64,000 bases of DNA from Bermanella sp036960565 (GTDB lineage: Bacteria; Pseudomonadota; Gammaproteobacteria; Pseudomonadales; Oceanobacteraceae). Shown here one piece after another: positions 45,598 through 54,648 of the stretch. How positions within the stretch are numbered: the first letter of the stretch is position 1; each line of letters starts with the position of its first letter. Location of the stretch: the NCBI GenBank assembly GCA_036960565.1, contig JBALXQ010000032.1, positions 7,952 through 71,951 on the forward strand. Reading direction: 5' to 3'. The position numbers and the translations under genes were made by a program. The notes below the pieces were generated by a model that saw only the letters and a program-made list of their open reading frames with translations, did no database searches and was not told the origin of the DNA.

Positions 45598-48500
45598 TTA
45601 TTTACCTGCCGCGGCATAAGCTTCAAATTGCTGAGTTAAAAAGCTCTCTGTTGTTTTAATAGTAGCAATAATGCTATCTGCGGCTAAAAATTTTGCTCGT
45701 AATAACGTTTCTTGAGCAGCCATTCTAATATCTAACTCTGCTTGCTGCTCAGCAAAACCGGCAAGGTCATCATTTAAACCATCTACTTTTAAATTAAGGG
45801 TACCTGTATTAGTTTTAAGATAGGTTTCAAGTAGAGTATTGAGCTGATCTGCTAATCCCGAGATATAATTAATAGTGCCTCTGTCGCCAGTTGCCCCCCC
45901 TAATACTTTTATTCGAACACCACTGGCTCCATCAACTTCCCCGACAGCATTGCTACCTACTTCACCATCAGCCTGGCCAGATTCAAAACCATAAGCGGTA
46001 ATGGCAGCAGCTGATACTGTTGTCATTGTTACCTGCGACGTTGAGCCGGTAATATTAGAAATAAGGCCAATTTTTCCAAATAATGAAGATGCTGCATCAC
46101 TGGTGTATTCAGCTTTAACGCTATAGCTTGCGCTAGAAAATGCACTGGTTGCATTAACACCAGACTCCAGAGCTGCAGCCAACGCATCACCAGTGGCATA
46201 GGTTCCTTGAGATATGGTTACTTCAGCTTCCACCCCGTTAAGGTTCATGGTAAAGGTGTCATTGGTACTATCCACCACTACCGCTGCACTAATGATTGCA
46301 GACTGATTAGCTACATAATAACCGTTTGTGGCGTCTGTGTTTCCACTTTGCGCCGCGAGATATTGCCCCGAACCATTTGCTACTACACCATTAATGGTTC
46401 CCTCTACATCCGTCCCGGTTGTCACCGTTGTTTCAGAGCCATCTGGTAAATGAATACCCAGGGCAGATGAAGCGATGCTACTGGCAGCGGTAAATTCTAG
46501 AGTAGTTGCATTACCACCTATGGTAATTTCTAAATGCCCAGTGCCATTATCACTATCATTTATATAATCAACATTGGCGGTTACGTCGTAGCCAAATTTT
46601 ACATCATCACTCACACCAAATGCGTCGTAGCCATCGGTTTTCGTTTCTGCAACCAGTCCCATATTGGCAGTGGTCGTACCGGCAATATTAGAAATTTGAA
46701 TAGAAGCGCTGGAGCCAAAAGTATTGGCGGTTTTCACACCAAGTTTAGAAGCCGTTTCCAATATTAGCTGACTTGTGCCATCTAATTTGGCTACAACATC
46801 CCCTGCCTGAAATTGCCCCGAAGCTTCAAGTGCGGTATCAATTGCAGTTTGAATGGCACTAAGGGTATCGTCTTCATCGCCAGAGCTTGCATCTGTATTA
46901 ACATCAACACTCATAGTGACACCGTCTACCGTCATATCAAAAGTGGCGTTATTGGCGCCACTAAAATCAATTCCTGCAGCAATCACCGCACCTGCTGTGG
47001 TTTGAGAGCCCCGGCCATCACTGGATACTTGTAAGTACTCGGTATGGCCTGTGGTATCGGTTGTTAATACTAAGCCTGTACCAGACAAAGAAGCCGTCAC
47101 CACTCCGCCACCAAACGATGCATCTAACGCTGTTTGAATATCGACAATATTGTCTGCTGGAGTGGTATTAATGATCACTTCCTGAGATGTGCCATTAACA
47201 TTCAGAACAAAGCCCGCATTGCTAGCATTAAAGTCGATAACAGTTGATATATCTCGAGTACCCACATCACTGGAAGCACCCACTACCAAGCCAGTAAAAT
47301 TAGCATCCACTCCTAACGCAGTATTAATGGCTGTTTCCACCGCAGTGGCAATATCATTACCCGTTGTGTATGTCCCTGCTGCTACTTCAATTGTTGTGGC
47401 GGTGGCGATGCCATCTAGAGTGAAGTCAAAAGTTGCGTCACTTGCTGCAAGCGTCAAGCCTGCATCTCTACCATTAGTTTGCGCACCGTCGTCGTCATTC
47501 AGGCCTAATAAAGTATCTGTAGCAGTGACACCTATCGCAGTTATTTCAATTGATTTTGCGCTGCCTACCGCTGAGGTGGTAAAAACTAATTTATTATTAT
47601 TATCAAATGAAGCAGTAACATCACCTGATAGCGCCGTTGCATCTATCGCATTTTGTACTGCTTGTAATATGTCATTGCGATCACCAAATACACTGTCGCC
47701 ATTTAAATCACTACTAGATGCATCTTCATTTACGGTAACTGCAACCGCGCCGCCGCCATCAACGTCTAATGAAAATGTGGCATTGGTTAAGTTAAAATTA
47801 ATGCCATCGGTTGTGGCCACACTGGCATCGGCCGGAACGGTACTGGCGCCTAGCCCCACTAAATAAGAAGAACTGAGTGCCGATAGGTCTGAACCGTCAA
47901 AGGTACCAATACCTAATTCATTAATGCCTAACGAGTTAGCCGAGTTAGTATCCACACTGGTAAACGATACTTGGGAAGAGGACCCATATTTATTAGAAAT
48001 AATATCAAAACGATAGTTAGCTGAATCATAAGTCACCGAAACTTTTGCACCGTTAGACGACAAGTCTGAGGTACCATTAATTTTTGATTGAAGCTCTGCC
48101 GCTAACGAGTCCCCAGTGGTGTAACTTCCCTGTGCTAGCGTAAAACTACCTGTATTACCATCCACATTAATTGTGTATTCATCATTGGCATCATCAATCT
48201 CCACAGCTGTTGCAAAATCTAAGGTGGATACAATCGCACCTTCAAACGCCCCTTTGCTGGCTAATGTGGTGATATTAATGTCATATTCACCCGCTTTGGT
48301 ATTGATAGAATCATTACTGTATTCAATGAGTGAATCAGTTGTGGCGCCGCTAACGCCAAAAATATTAATCACCGTATCTCTATCATCCGACATTGCTGCA
48401 AGAAACTTAGAGACACTAAATTTTAATCTGAATTCATTGTTTTGATCTCTTTCAATACCCAGCTCTGCAAAAGATTCAAATTCTTTTCCACTTATGCCAT

Positions 48501-49551
48501 TGACCGCGCTCGCCAAAATATTATTCACACCCAACATGGCACTTCTAATGCTGATATCCCCAGTTAATATACCTGCCTCTTCCTTTTCAGCATCATAAGC
48601 GGTGTAAAAATCGACGCTTTCAGCCAAGTCATTATAGGCGGCAACCAATTCATCAATTTTTTCAGTAAAAGACTCTAAATCGGCACCAATGGTGACCGTG
48701 ACATTTTGTCCCGTGTTATCCGATTGTAGGTTGAGGGTAGTACCTGTGATCAAGTCTGTAATTTCGTTAGATTCTCGCGTCACAGACAAACCATTAAAGG
48801 TTAAAACGGCATCCTGCCCTCCTTGCGACTCTGTCATGTTGGCAGCCGTTACCTGATCTGCATTATAACCAAGTGCCTCTAAGCCATCTGTGGATAATGC
48901 GCCATTGGCTGTCGCACGAGCGACTATTTCCATACTATTATCTACACCCGAGTCATCACTGACGATACTTAATCTATAGCCCGCACCATCAAAAACAATG
49001 GAAGCGGTTGCTTCCAAAGAGGCATTATTAATAGCGTCGCGCACATCTGATAAACTGGCATTAGCAGCGATGGTAACGGTTGCTCCTGTTTTATCGGCAT
49101 TTTCAGTAAACGTATCATAAGCTCCACCAGGGTCTGTATAAGTCGTTGTGCCAAAAGTAAATTCCAATACCCCACCGCTGGTGCTCACAATAGAGGTTGA
49201 GTCAGCATAAGACTCTGTGGCCAATGAATGCGCTTGAGCAATTTCTTGCACTTCAACCGTATAAGTACCTGGCACTGCTGAACTGCCTGCCGTAGCGGTT
49301 AAAATGGTTTCATCGCTAGAGCTGGAAACTGTGCCACTAATGACATCGTCATCGGTTAGGTCAGCCACGATATCTTGAAAAGCCGACATCTTGCTATTGA
49401 TCTCACCAAAAGCTGAAATTTTCGCTTCGGTTAATTCAGTTCTTGAATTAATTAGCTTTTCAGTGCCCTCACGATCGGCCGCTATAATTTGCTCAACCAA
49501 TTCACTGGTTAAGACATTTGAGCCTAAGCCTAATGTTTGTATGCTGGCCAT
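45598..49551 (-). CDS. fliD: Flagellar filament cap protein FliD, very large
   Basis: Cap and flagellin-folding protein at the filament tip. FliD_N is clear at residues 1-110 (GLGSNVLTSELVEQIIAADR; YTVEVQEIAQAHSLA) and the FliD_C core at about 225-400 (LTFNGLSVTRESNEI, ILTGDISIRSAMLGVNNIL). The C-terminal coiled helix is intact (about 1215-1317). Between them lies an insert of about 800 residues made of at least six diverged repeats of flagellin-IN / TIxVDG type. Typical FliD is 450-650 residues; this is 1317. GGAGGCGTAT precedes the ATG, and a sigma-54 promoter lies 41 bases upstream. Confidence 0.93.
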   Translation of the reverse strand: MASIQTLGLGSNVLTSELVEQIIAADREGTEKLINSRTELTEAKISAFGEINSKMSAFQDIVADLTDDDVISGTVSSSSDETILTATAGSSAVPGTYTVEVQEIAQAHSLATESYADSTSIVSTSGGVLEFTFGTTTYTDPGGAYDTFTENADKTGATVTIAANASLSDVRDAINNASLEATASIVFDGAGYRLSIVSDDSGVDNSMEIVARATANGALSTDGLEALGYNADQVTAANMTESQGGQDAVLTFNGLSVTRESNEITDLITGTTLNLQSDNTGQNVTVTIGADLESFTEKIDELVAAYNDLAESVDFYTAYDAEKEEAGILTGDISIRSAMLGVNNILASAVNGISGKEFESFAELGIERDQNNEFRLKFSVSKFLAAMSDDRDTVINIFGVSGATTDSLIEYSNDSINTKAGEYDINITTLASKGAFEGAIVSTLDFATAVEIDDANDEYTINVDGNTGSFTLAQGSYTTGDSLAAELQSKINGTSDLSSNGAKVSVTYDSANYRFDIISNKYGSSSQVSFTSVDTNSANSLGINELGIGTFDGSDLSALSSSYLVGLGASTVPADASVATTDGINFNLTNATFSLDVDGGGAVAVTVNEDASSSDLNGDSVFGDRNDILQAVQNAIDATALSGDVTASFDNNNKLVFTTSAVGSAKSIEITAIGVTATDTLLGLNDDDGAQTNGRDAGLTLAASDATFDFTLDGIATATTIEVAAGTYTTGNDIATAVETAINTALGVDANFTGLVVGASSDVGTRDISTVIDFNASNAGFVLNVNGTSQEVIINTTPADNIVDIQTALDASFGGGVVTASLSGTGLVLTTDTTGHTEYLQVSSDGRGSQTTAGAVIAAGIDFSGANNATFDMTVDGVTMSVDVNTDASSGDEDDTLSAIQTAIDTALEASGQFQAGDVVAKLDGTSQLILETASKLGVKTANTFGSSASIQISNIAGTTTANMGLVAETKTDGYDAFGVSDDVKFGYDVTANVDYINDSDNGTGHLEITIGGNATTLEFTAASSIASSALGIHLPDGSETTVTTGTDVEGTINGVVANGSGQYLAAQSGNTDATNGYYVANQSAIISAAVVVDSTNDTFTMNLNGVEAEVTISQGTYATGDALAAALESGVNATSAFSSASYSVKAEYTSDAASSLFGKIGLISNITGSTSQVTMTTVSAAAITAYGFESGQADGEVGSNAVGEVDGASGVRIKVLGGATGDRGTINYISGLADQLNTLLETYLKTNTGTLNLKVDGLNDDLAGFAEQQAELDIRMAAQETLLRAKFLAADSIIATIKTTESFLTQQFEAYAAAGK

Positions 49552-49591
49552 ATACGCCTCCGCATGATTGAACTGAACAAATTAAATACAA

Positions 49592-49608
49592 AGCAACTGT
49601 TATGCCTT
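49592..49608 (-). promoter_or_regulatory. Sigma-54 promoter of fliD
   Basis: Minus strand AAGGCATAACAGTTGCT: GGCA and TTGC with GG and GC ten bases apart. The expected transcript starts about 30 bases before fliD, so the upstream hairpin array would not be in the fliD mRNA. Confidence 0.75.
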
Positions 49609-49659
49609 ATTCCAAATAATCCTGAAAAATAGTCCTTAGGAATACTAGATCCTAGAACT

Positions 49660-49695
49660 AAAAATCCCGCTGCTTGCCATCCTAGCAACGCGGGA
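49660..49695 (-). terminator. Terminator-like stem at the end of the hairpin array
   Basis: Minus-strand RNA: TCCCGC pairs with GCGGGA (49690-49695 with 49665-49670) around an inner TTGC/GCAA stem whose loop contains TAGGATG, and is followed by TTTTT (49660-49664). It could end a transcript that reads through the array. Confidence 0.6.
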
Positions 49696-49945
49696 TACAT
49701 TACATCCTTGTAAATCCCCTAACCATTACGTCCTTGTAAATCCCCTAACCATTACGTCCTTGTAAATCCCCTAACCATTACGTCCTTGTAAATCCCCTCT
49801 TCATGCCATCCTGGCACCGAGGGATACATTACGTCCCTGTAAATCCCCTCTCCATGCCATCCTGGCACCGAGGGATACATTACGTCCCTGTAAACCCCCT
49901 CTCCATGCCATCCTGGCATCGTGGGATACATTACGTCCCTGTAAA
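49665..49945 (-). ncRNA. Candidate CsrB/RsmZ-like RNA: tandem GGA-loop hairpins between flaG and fliD
   Basis: Read on the minus strand, the region has three 51-base units (starting near 49945, 49894 and 49843), each with TTAC-AGGGAC-GTAA and TGCCA-GGA-TGGCA hairpins. Three 26-base units with TTAC-AAGGAC-GTAA follow (49726-49791), then TTAC-AAGGAT-GTAA (49700-49713) and the terminator-like stem with TAGGATG. At least 11 hairpins thus show GGA at the apex; three carry CAGGATG, the repeat motif of CsrB. The array begins just after the flaG terminator and ends before the fliD promoter. I could not identify its own promoter; a repeat family without transcription is the alternative. Confidence 0.45.
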
Positions 49946-49949
49946 TAAA

Positions 49950-49987
49950 AAACCCCATTACTTCCTTTAACGGCCGTAATGGGGTTT
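49950..49987 (-). terminator. Rho-independent terminator of flaG
   Basis: Perfect 12-bp stem AAACCCCATTAC / GTAATGGGGTTT around a 14-base loop; in the minus-strand RNA it is followed by TTTATTTA after the T-rich stem end. It lies about 80 bases beyond the flaG stop. Confidence 0.88.
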
Positions 49988-50067
49988 GCTTTAATTTAGC
50001 AATAGACTAAACAAGCATAAGGCTTAACAAAGCTTAGGTGTTGCACATCACATTAATATGACAGCAC

Positions 50068-50463
50068 TTAAACTTGGGCTTTAAACAATAACGAGGGCTC
50101 CTCCTCATTTAGTCTTCGGGCCAGTTCCAACACCATCTCATTTGGGATCTGCCTAATGAGCTTTTCAGATTCCCTATCGTAAACTTTGATCACCGTTTTA
50201 CCGCTTTCATCGTCCACTTGAAAATTAAGTGTTCTGGTTGTGTTTTGAACATGGTCATTTAATTTAGCAACAGCGCTCTCCACTGCTTTTGAATCCACCT
50301 CTGTTGCCACTTTAACCACATTACTGTCCGGCAATGTATTGCCGCTTGCTTGAACGCTTTGACCTGCTTCTCCTTTTCCCTGCGCCGTTGTAAGAGGCGT
50401 GGTGTTTAGCGGAGTGCGAGTCTGGGTATCATTCCTTCCCATATCTGCTTTAAATTCACTCAT
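50068..50463 (-). CDS. flaG: Flagellar protein FlaG
   Basis: A 131-residue FlaG-family protein. The conserved C-terminal domain (about 60-125) has LNFQVDDESGKTVIKVYDRESEKLIRQIP; the N-terminal half is Thr/Gln-rich. FlaG affects filament length in several bacteria. GAGGTGA is five bases before the ATG, and the gene lies 73 bases downstream of fliC. Confidence 0.94.
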   Translation of the reverse strand: MSEFKADMGRNDTQTRTPLNTTPLTTAQGKGEAGQSVQASGNTLPDSNVVKVATEVDSKAVESAVAKLNDHVQNTTRTLNFQVDDESGKTVIKVYDRESEKLIRQIPNEMVLELARRLNEEEPSLLFKAQV

Positions 50464-50510
50464 ATGTCACCTCGTCTAAGCTAATCTCTAAAAACTTCGT
50501 AGAAAGTGGA

Positions 50511-50523
50511 GCCTCATAGAGGC
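50511..50523 (-). terminator. Small hairpin between fliC and flaG
   Basis: Five-bp stem GCCTC / GAGGC with flanking GGGG..CTCC pairing just after the fliC stop. No T run. It may act as an attenuator that lowers flaG relative to fliC or protects the fliC mRNA end. Confidence 0.4.
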
Positions 50524-50536
50524 CCCGTTAACTAGC

Positions 50537-53500
50537 TTATCCAAGTAGAGATAGCACTTGCTGTGGTGCCGCATTGGCTTGGGCCAGAATCGAAATACCC
50601 GCTTGTTGCAGTACCTGGGTTCTGGACAGTTCCGCCGTTTCTGCCGCGAAGTCAGCATCCTGAATTCGCGAGTTTGCCGCCGACAAGTTATTGGATGTGA
50701 TCGACAGGTTATTCACCGTGGAATCCATCCTGTTTTGTATCGCACCCAAGGTTGCCCTTTGGCTTGCCACCGCGCCGATGGCGTTATCCACCGCCTTCAG
50801 AGCCGCTTCTGCACCGGCCACCGTGGTGATGTCGATATCTGCGATAAAGACACCTGCCTCACTGGAACCGTAAGAACCTACTCGTAAACCCAAGTCTTCC
50901 AAGGCTGCTGCGCCATTCTGGCCTGCCGAGATGTCTATGGCACCCGCTGCACTTAGTGTCACCGAGCTATAGGCAGTTTCCGCGGTAGCGGCAAAGGTGG
51001 CCCCACCCGAGATGTCGGCCTCGGCTATGTTCAAGCCAATGGCAGCTCCTGACAAGGCTTCGATAGAGCCAGCAGAGTCAGTCGCATCCTTGCCCTTGGT
51101 GTTTATGACCACACTGATATTACGGCCATCTGCAGCGGTAAGGCTGACGCCTTCGCCGTTATCGACTGCTGTGACACCGGTTTGGCCCGATATGGCATTG
51201 ATGGCATCTATGGCAGCGGCTCTGTCATCGGCACCGCCATTTTGGCCGTTGGTGGTGAGGGTAGCGGTTTCCACCCCGTTGACGATGATGGAGCCCTGTT
51301 GGGGGGTATCCGAGGTGGATGTAGCCACCTGCGTGCCGCCATCCAGGGTGGTAGAATTTACAGTTGCCGTTACTCCCGTTTGGTCGGTGGCGCGGTTAAT
51401 GGCGGCGGCCATGGATATACCACTGGCTTGCTTAGAGCTAGAATCTGCCGAGGTATTAGACGAATCATCATCACTGCTTAAGGCGGCTTCGATGGCAACA
51501 CCATTTAATACCAGGTCACCAGAATCTAAGCCATCCGGTGTGCCCACACCATCAACTGCAATATCCGATTTCTGGTAATCTAGCAAACCCGCCATACCAG
51601 TAAAGGTATGCGCAGCGGTTGAAGAGGTCAAAATTTCAATACTGGATGAACTACCGATCGTGTCAGAAGTAATGGTGACAAAACCAGTATCATTAATTTC
51701 TATGTCGACCGTTCCTGATTGACCTGCTGCGGCTAGAGCATCGTTAATCGTGGTTTCAACATACTGGATTGCAGCATCGGCATCCCCCACTGTTGCCAAG
51801 GCTATGTCAACATCAATGGTTTCGCCTCCATCCACACTGATTCTCATAGTTTCGGCGACAATTCGACCATCATTAGTACCGTTATTTAGGGCCGCGGAGA
51901 ATACTTGACCCACATCAACGTTTGCTAAGGTGGTGTTATCGCCCACCCCAATAAGCACACCTTGAGTCGCTGTGTTGCCGTCGTTACCAAATCCATCTAA
52001 ATTATCCTGAAGGCCTATTTCTTCATAAGCCATGGTGGTCGCCGTGCCAATTTCTATGCTGGAATTAGTGCCAAAACTGTTAGAGGTAATGACCAACTGA
52101 CTATCGTCATTGACCGACACATTCACTGTGCCAGTTTGACCATCGGCCAGCAAGGTCGCGTTAATTTCGGTTTCTAACGACGTCAAATAAGTATCCAGGC
52201 TGTCGAGGTCACCGGTGGTGGCAGTAACATCCAAGGCAATTGACACCTCATCGGCACCATCCACGGTAATAGTGAAAGACGTAGTGGTTAGCGTGGTAGC
52301 AAAAAGTGCCACCAACGCATCATCTAGACCACCTGTTGAAATTCGCGATGCCACAACCGAGCCCTGAGTGGCGATAGCACCCGATACCTCTCTATTCTGA
52401 CTTGAAGCGTACGCCTGTCCCGCCTGGAAGGTACCCGTCTCTAGACCGGTACTATCTAGGGAACCACTGCCCGAGTTAATGACGATGTCATCACCATTAA
52501 TTGAACGCAGGGTAATGGAGCCTTCATAGGTTTGAGAGTCATTTTCAACGCCAGTCGCCCCCACAACGCCATTAACGGGAGAGAGCCCTACTGTTGCAGT
52601 TGTAATACCGGCTATTGAAGCAGCAGATGTATTTGCACTGGCACTAATTAAGATTTGGGAATCAGTCCCTTTGGTGTCAGAAGTAATATTTAAGCGGAAA
52701 CCATCATCTAAGCTCACCGTGACGGTACCCGTCTCGCCAATCGCGGCCAGTTGTGCATTAATTTCGGTTTCTATGGTGGCTGCGAAGGTATCTAAGTCCC
52801 CCACCGTAACAAAGTTACTAGACGGTGCTCCAACCGTTATGGCTACTTCTACACCACCATCCACAGCGATGGTAAAGAACACATCACCTGTGGTGAAGGT
52901 ATCGGCACCCACTAATCTCGCAGTACCGTCATTTTCTAATAGACCCACTACACCAACATAGTTTGCACTTTCGTTGTCGAGTGAATCACTGCCGGTATCA
53001 GCTAGATATATGGCATCCATATCTGATACGGAGATTGCAGTACCGCCCGATGAACCCAAACCTAAAAGACCGGAGAGGTTTAGATTGTTAGCCGTATTGG
53101 TAATGGTAACCGTATCAATGATGATTGAAGAGCTAGAACCCTCAGTACCCGAGGTAATAGAAATAATACCGTCGGTAGATGCAACAACAACAGAGACATC
53201 TAAATTGGCTGAAGAGATCGCGCTGTCGATTGAATTTTGCAAACTCGTAACTACATCATCAATAGTGCTACCAGTGCCCGCGACGGTAACGGTAATTGCT
53301 TCTTCACCATCTATGGCGATATTGAATTGCCCTGACAAAGTACCAAATGCGTCGACCGTTGCCACACCGGTAACAGCCGCCGCGGTGGCTATGGCACCGG
53401 AGGTAGTATCACTACCACCTGTCGCCAAGCCAGTGGCCGCTGCTGTGACCGCGTTAGCATATTCATCACCATTTGCATCAAATTTATTAAATACTATGTC

Positions 53501-54439
53501 AATGTTGCGGCCGTCTTCAGACTGCAAGTTAATGCCCGTAGACACATCGCCGGTATCGACTGCGGTAATACCGGTTTGCCCCGATACGGCATTGATAGCT
53601 TGTAATACAGAGGCTCTATCGGCATCGGCATCCACACCACCTGTAGTGATATCGATACGCACATCATTTAACGTTATAGATCCATTGGTAGATGATATTG
53701 TCTGACCCGTACCCGATGCCACATTGACATTAACTTCGGCCGCGACACCGGTCTCATCGGATTTTTCATTGATGGTGTTCGCCTTAGATATGGCCGAACG
53801 GTCCGCACCTGAAGTAGAGGCCGTATCATCGGAAGCCGAAGACGCATCAACACCAACACCATTAATAACCAGGTCACCATTGGCGATTGCTGAATCGGTA
53901 CCCAGGGCTGAGATACCCGATTCGATACCCGCACCTAGTTTATCTGCAGTTAATTGAGCAATGGAAATATCAATTGACTGACCCGCGTTGGCACCAATTT
54001 GAAAAGTGGCTTCAAATGAACCGTCAAGAAGTTTACGACCGTTAAAATCGGTTTCATCTGCAGTACGTGTTACTTCGGCAATAAGTTGATCAACCTCGGC
54101 CTGAAGTGCCTCTCTATCCACATCGGAGTTAGTGGCGTTGGCCGACTGCACCGACAGTTCACGAATACGTTGTAGGTTGTCGTTCATGGTGCCCAACGCA
54201 CCTTCTGCGGTTTGCGCTAGCGAGATACCATCACCCGCGTTTCGTATTGCTACGTTTAAACCTCGAATTTGTGAGGTAAAACGAGTGGAAATTGCCAAAC
54301 CCGCCGCATCATCCTTGGCACTGTTAATCCGCAAACCTGATGACAAGCGCTCTAAAGCCTGTTGGTTTGCAGTCTGGGACTTATTCAAGTTCCGTTGCGC
54401 CGTCAGGGACGCAATGTTGGTATTAATAATTTGTGGCAT
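50537..54439 (-). CDS. fliC: Flagellin, very large
   Basis: Filament subunit. The terminal D0/D1 regions are canonical: residues 1-170 (INTNIASLTAQRNLNKSQ, LSSGLRINSAKDDAAGLAIS, IRELSVQSANATNSDVDRE) and about 1200-1300 (VASQRATLGAIQNRMDST, ending APQQVLSLLG). Between them are about 1000 residues of Ser/Thr/Asp/Gly-rich repeats: two long units around DLVxNGVxxx...SGQTGxTAVD and four units of the form xxVDG...TxINxxL...GTVxVxxxD...ITS, plus flagellin-IN motifs. At 1300 aa it is several times the usual 280-500. No cysteines are evident. A sigma-28 promoter lies 70 bases upstream. Confidence 0.96.
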   Translation of the reverse strand: MPQIINTNIASLTAQRNLNKSQTANQQALERLSSGLRINSAKDDAAGLAISTRFTSQIRGLNVAIRNAGDGISLAQTAEGALGTMNDNLQRIRELSVQSANATNSDVDREALQAEVDQLIAEVTRTADETDFNGRKLLDGSFEATFQIGANAGQSIDISIAQLTADKLGAGIESGISALGTDSAIANGDLVINGVGVDASSASDDTASTSGADRSAISKANTINEKSDETGVAAEVNVNVASGTGQTISSTNGSITLNDVRIDITTGGVDADADRASVLQAINAVSGQTGITAVDTGDVSTGINLQSEDGRNIDIVFNKFDANGDEYANAVTAAATGLATGGSDTTSGAIATAAAVTGVATVDAFGTLSGQFNIAIDGEEAITVTVAGTGSTIDDVVTSLQNSIDSAISSANLDVSVVVASTDGIISITSGTEGSSSSIIIDTVTITNTANNLNLSGLLGLGSSGGTAISVSDMDAIYLADTGSDSLDNESANYVGVVGLLENDGTARLVGADTFTTGDVFFTIAVDGGVEVAITVGAPSSNFVTVGDLDTFAATIETEINAQLAAIGETGTVTVSLDDGFRLNITSDTKGTDSQILISASANTSAASIAGITTATVGLSPVNGVVGATGVENDSQTYEGSITLRSINGDDIVINSGSGSLDSTGLETGTFQAGQAYASSQNREVSGAIATQGSVVASRISTGGLDDALVALFATTLTTTSFTITVDGADEVSIALDVTATTGDLDSLDTYLTSLETEINATLLADGQTGTVNVSVNDDSQLVITSNSFGTNSSIEIGTATTMAYEEIGLQDNLDGFGNDGNTATQGVLIGVGDNTTLANVDVGQVFSAALNNGTNDGRIVAETMRISVDGGETIDVDIALATVGDADAAIQYVETTINDALAAAGQSGTVDIEINDTGFVTITSDTIGSSSSIEILTSSTAAHTFTGMAGLLDYQKSDIAVDGVGTPDGLDSGDLVLNGVAIEAALSSDDDSSNTSADSSSKQASGISMAAAINRATDQTGVTATVNSTTLDGGTQVATSTSDTPQQGSIIVNGVETATLTTNGQNGGADDRAAAIDAINAISGQTGVTAVDNGEGVSLTAADGRNISVVINTKGKDATDSAGSIEALSGAAIGLNIAEADISGGATFAATAETAYSSVTLSAAGAIDISAGQNGAAALEDLGLRVGSYGSSEAGVFIADIDITTVAGAEAALKAVDNAIGAVASQRATLGAIQNRMDSTVNNLSITSNNLSAANSRIQDADFAAETAELSRTQVLQQAGISILAQANAAPQQVLSLLG

Positions 54440-54508
54440 TGACTTTCTCCTTGAGTCCCGGCTTGCAATACTTTGACTGCTGCGGAATTATTTATCTTGT
54501 CGATGTAT

Positions 54509-54535
54509 ATAACGGCCCCTTGTAAAGATACTTTA
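54509..54535 (-). promoter_or_regulatory. Sigma-28 promoter of fliC
   Basis: Minus strand TAAAGTAT, 11 bases, GCCGTTAT, matching the consensus TAAAGTTT-N11-GCCGATAA at most positions and located 70-96 bases before the ATG. Confidence 0.85.
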
Positions 54536-54601
54536 AGCCTCATATACAATTATTTTGTATCCCTAATAAATAATTTATAACGAAATGTAATAAGTGGCGA
54601 A

Positions 54602-54617
54602 TGGCACAGGCTCTGCA
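54602..54617 (+). promoter_or_regulatory. Sigma-54 promoter of the Maf-type gene
   Basis: TGGCACAGGCTCTGCA: TGGCAC at -24 and TGCA at -12, GG and GC ten bases apart. The ATG at 54649 follows the expected start by about 20 bases. Confidence 0.75.
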
Positions 54618-54648
54618 TGTCATAAGAGATATCAAATAGGTGCCGAAA

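Noticed and set aside
49665..49945. CRISPR array
   Set aside because: The units are tandem repeats without unique spacers, repeat length changes from 51 to 26 bp, the repeats are multiple small palindromes, and no cas genes are present.
49752..49958. Short ORF with repeated YRDVMYPSVPGWHGEG
   Set aside because: It is a translation of the intergenic hairpin repeats; no ribosome site or family, and the same artefact type appears in the repeats at 40.6 kb and 3.3 kb.
50997..53957. Several plus-strand ORFs of 90-240 codons opposite fliC, and similar ones opposite fliD
   Set aside because: Antisense shadows caused by the biased codon composition of the Ser/Thr/Ala-rich repeats; no start signals and no domain.
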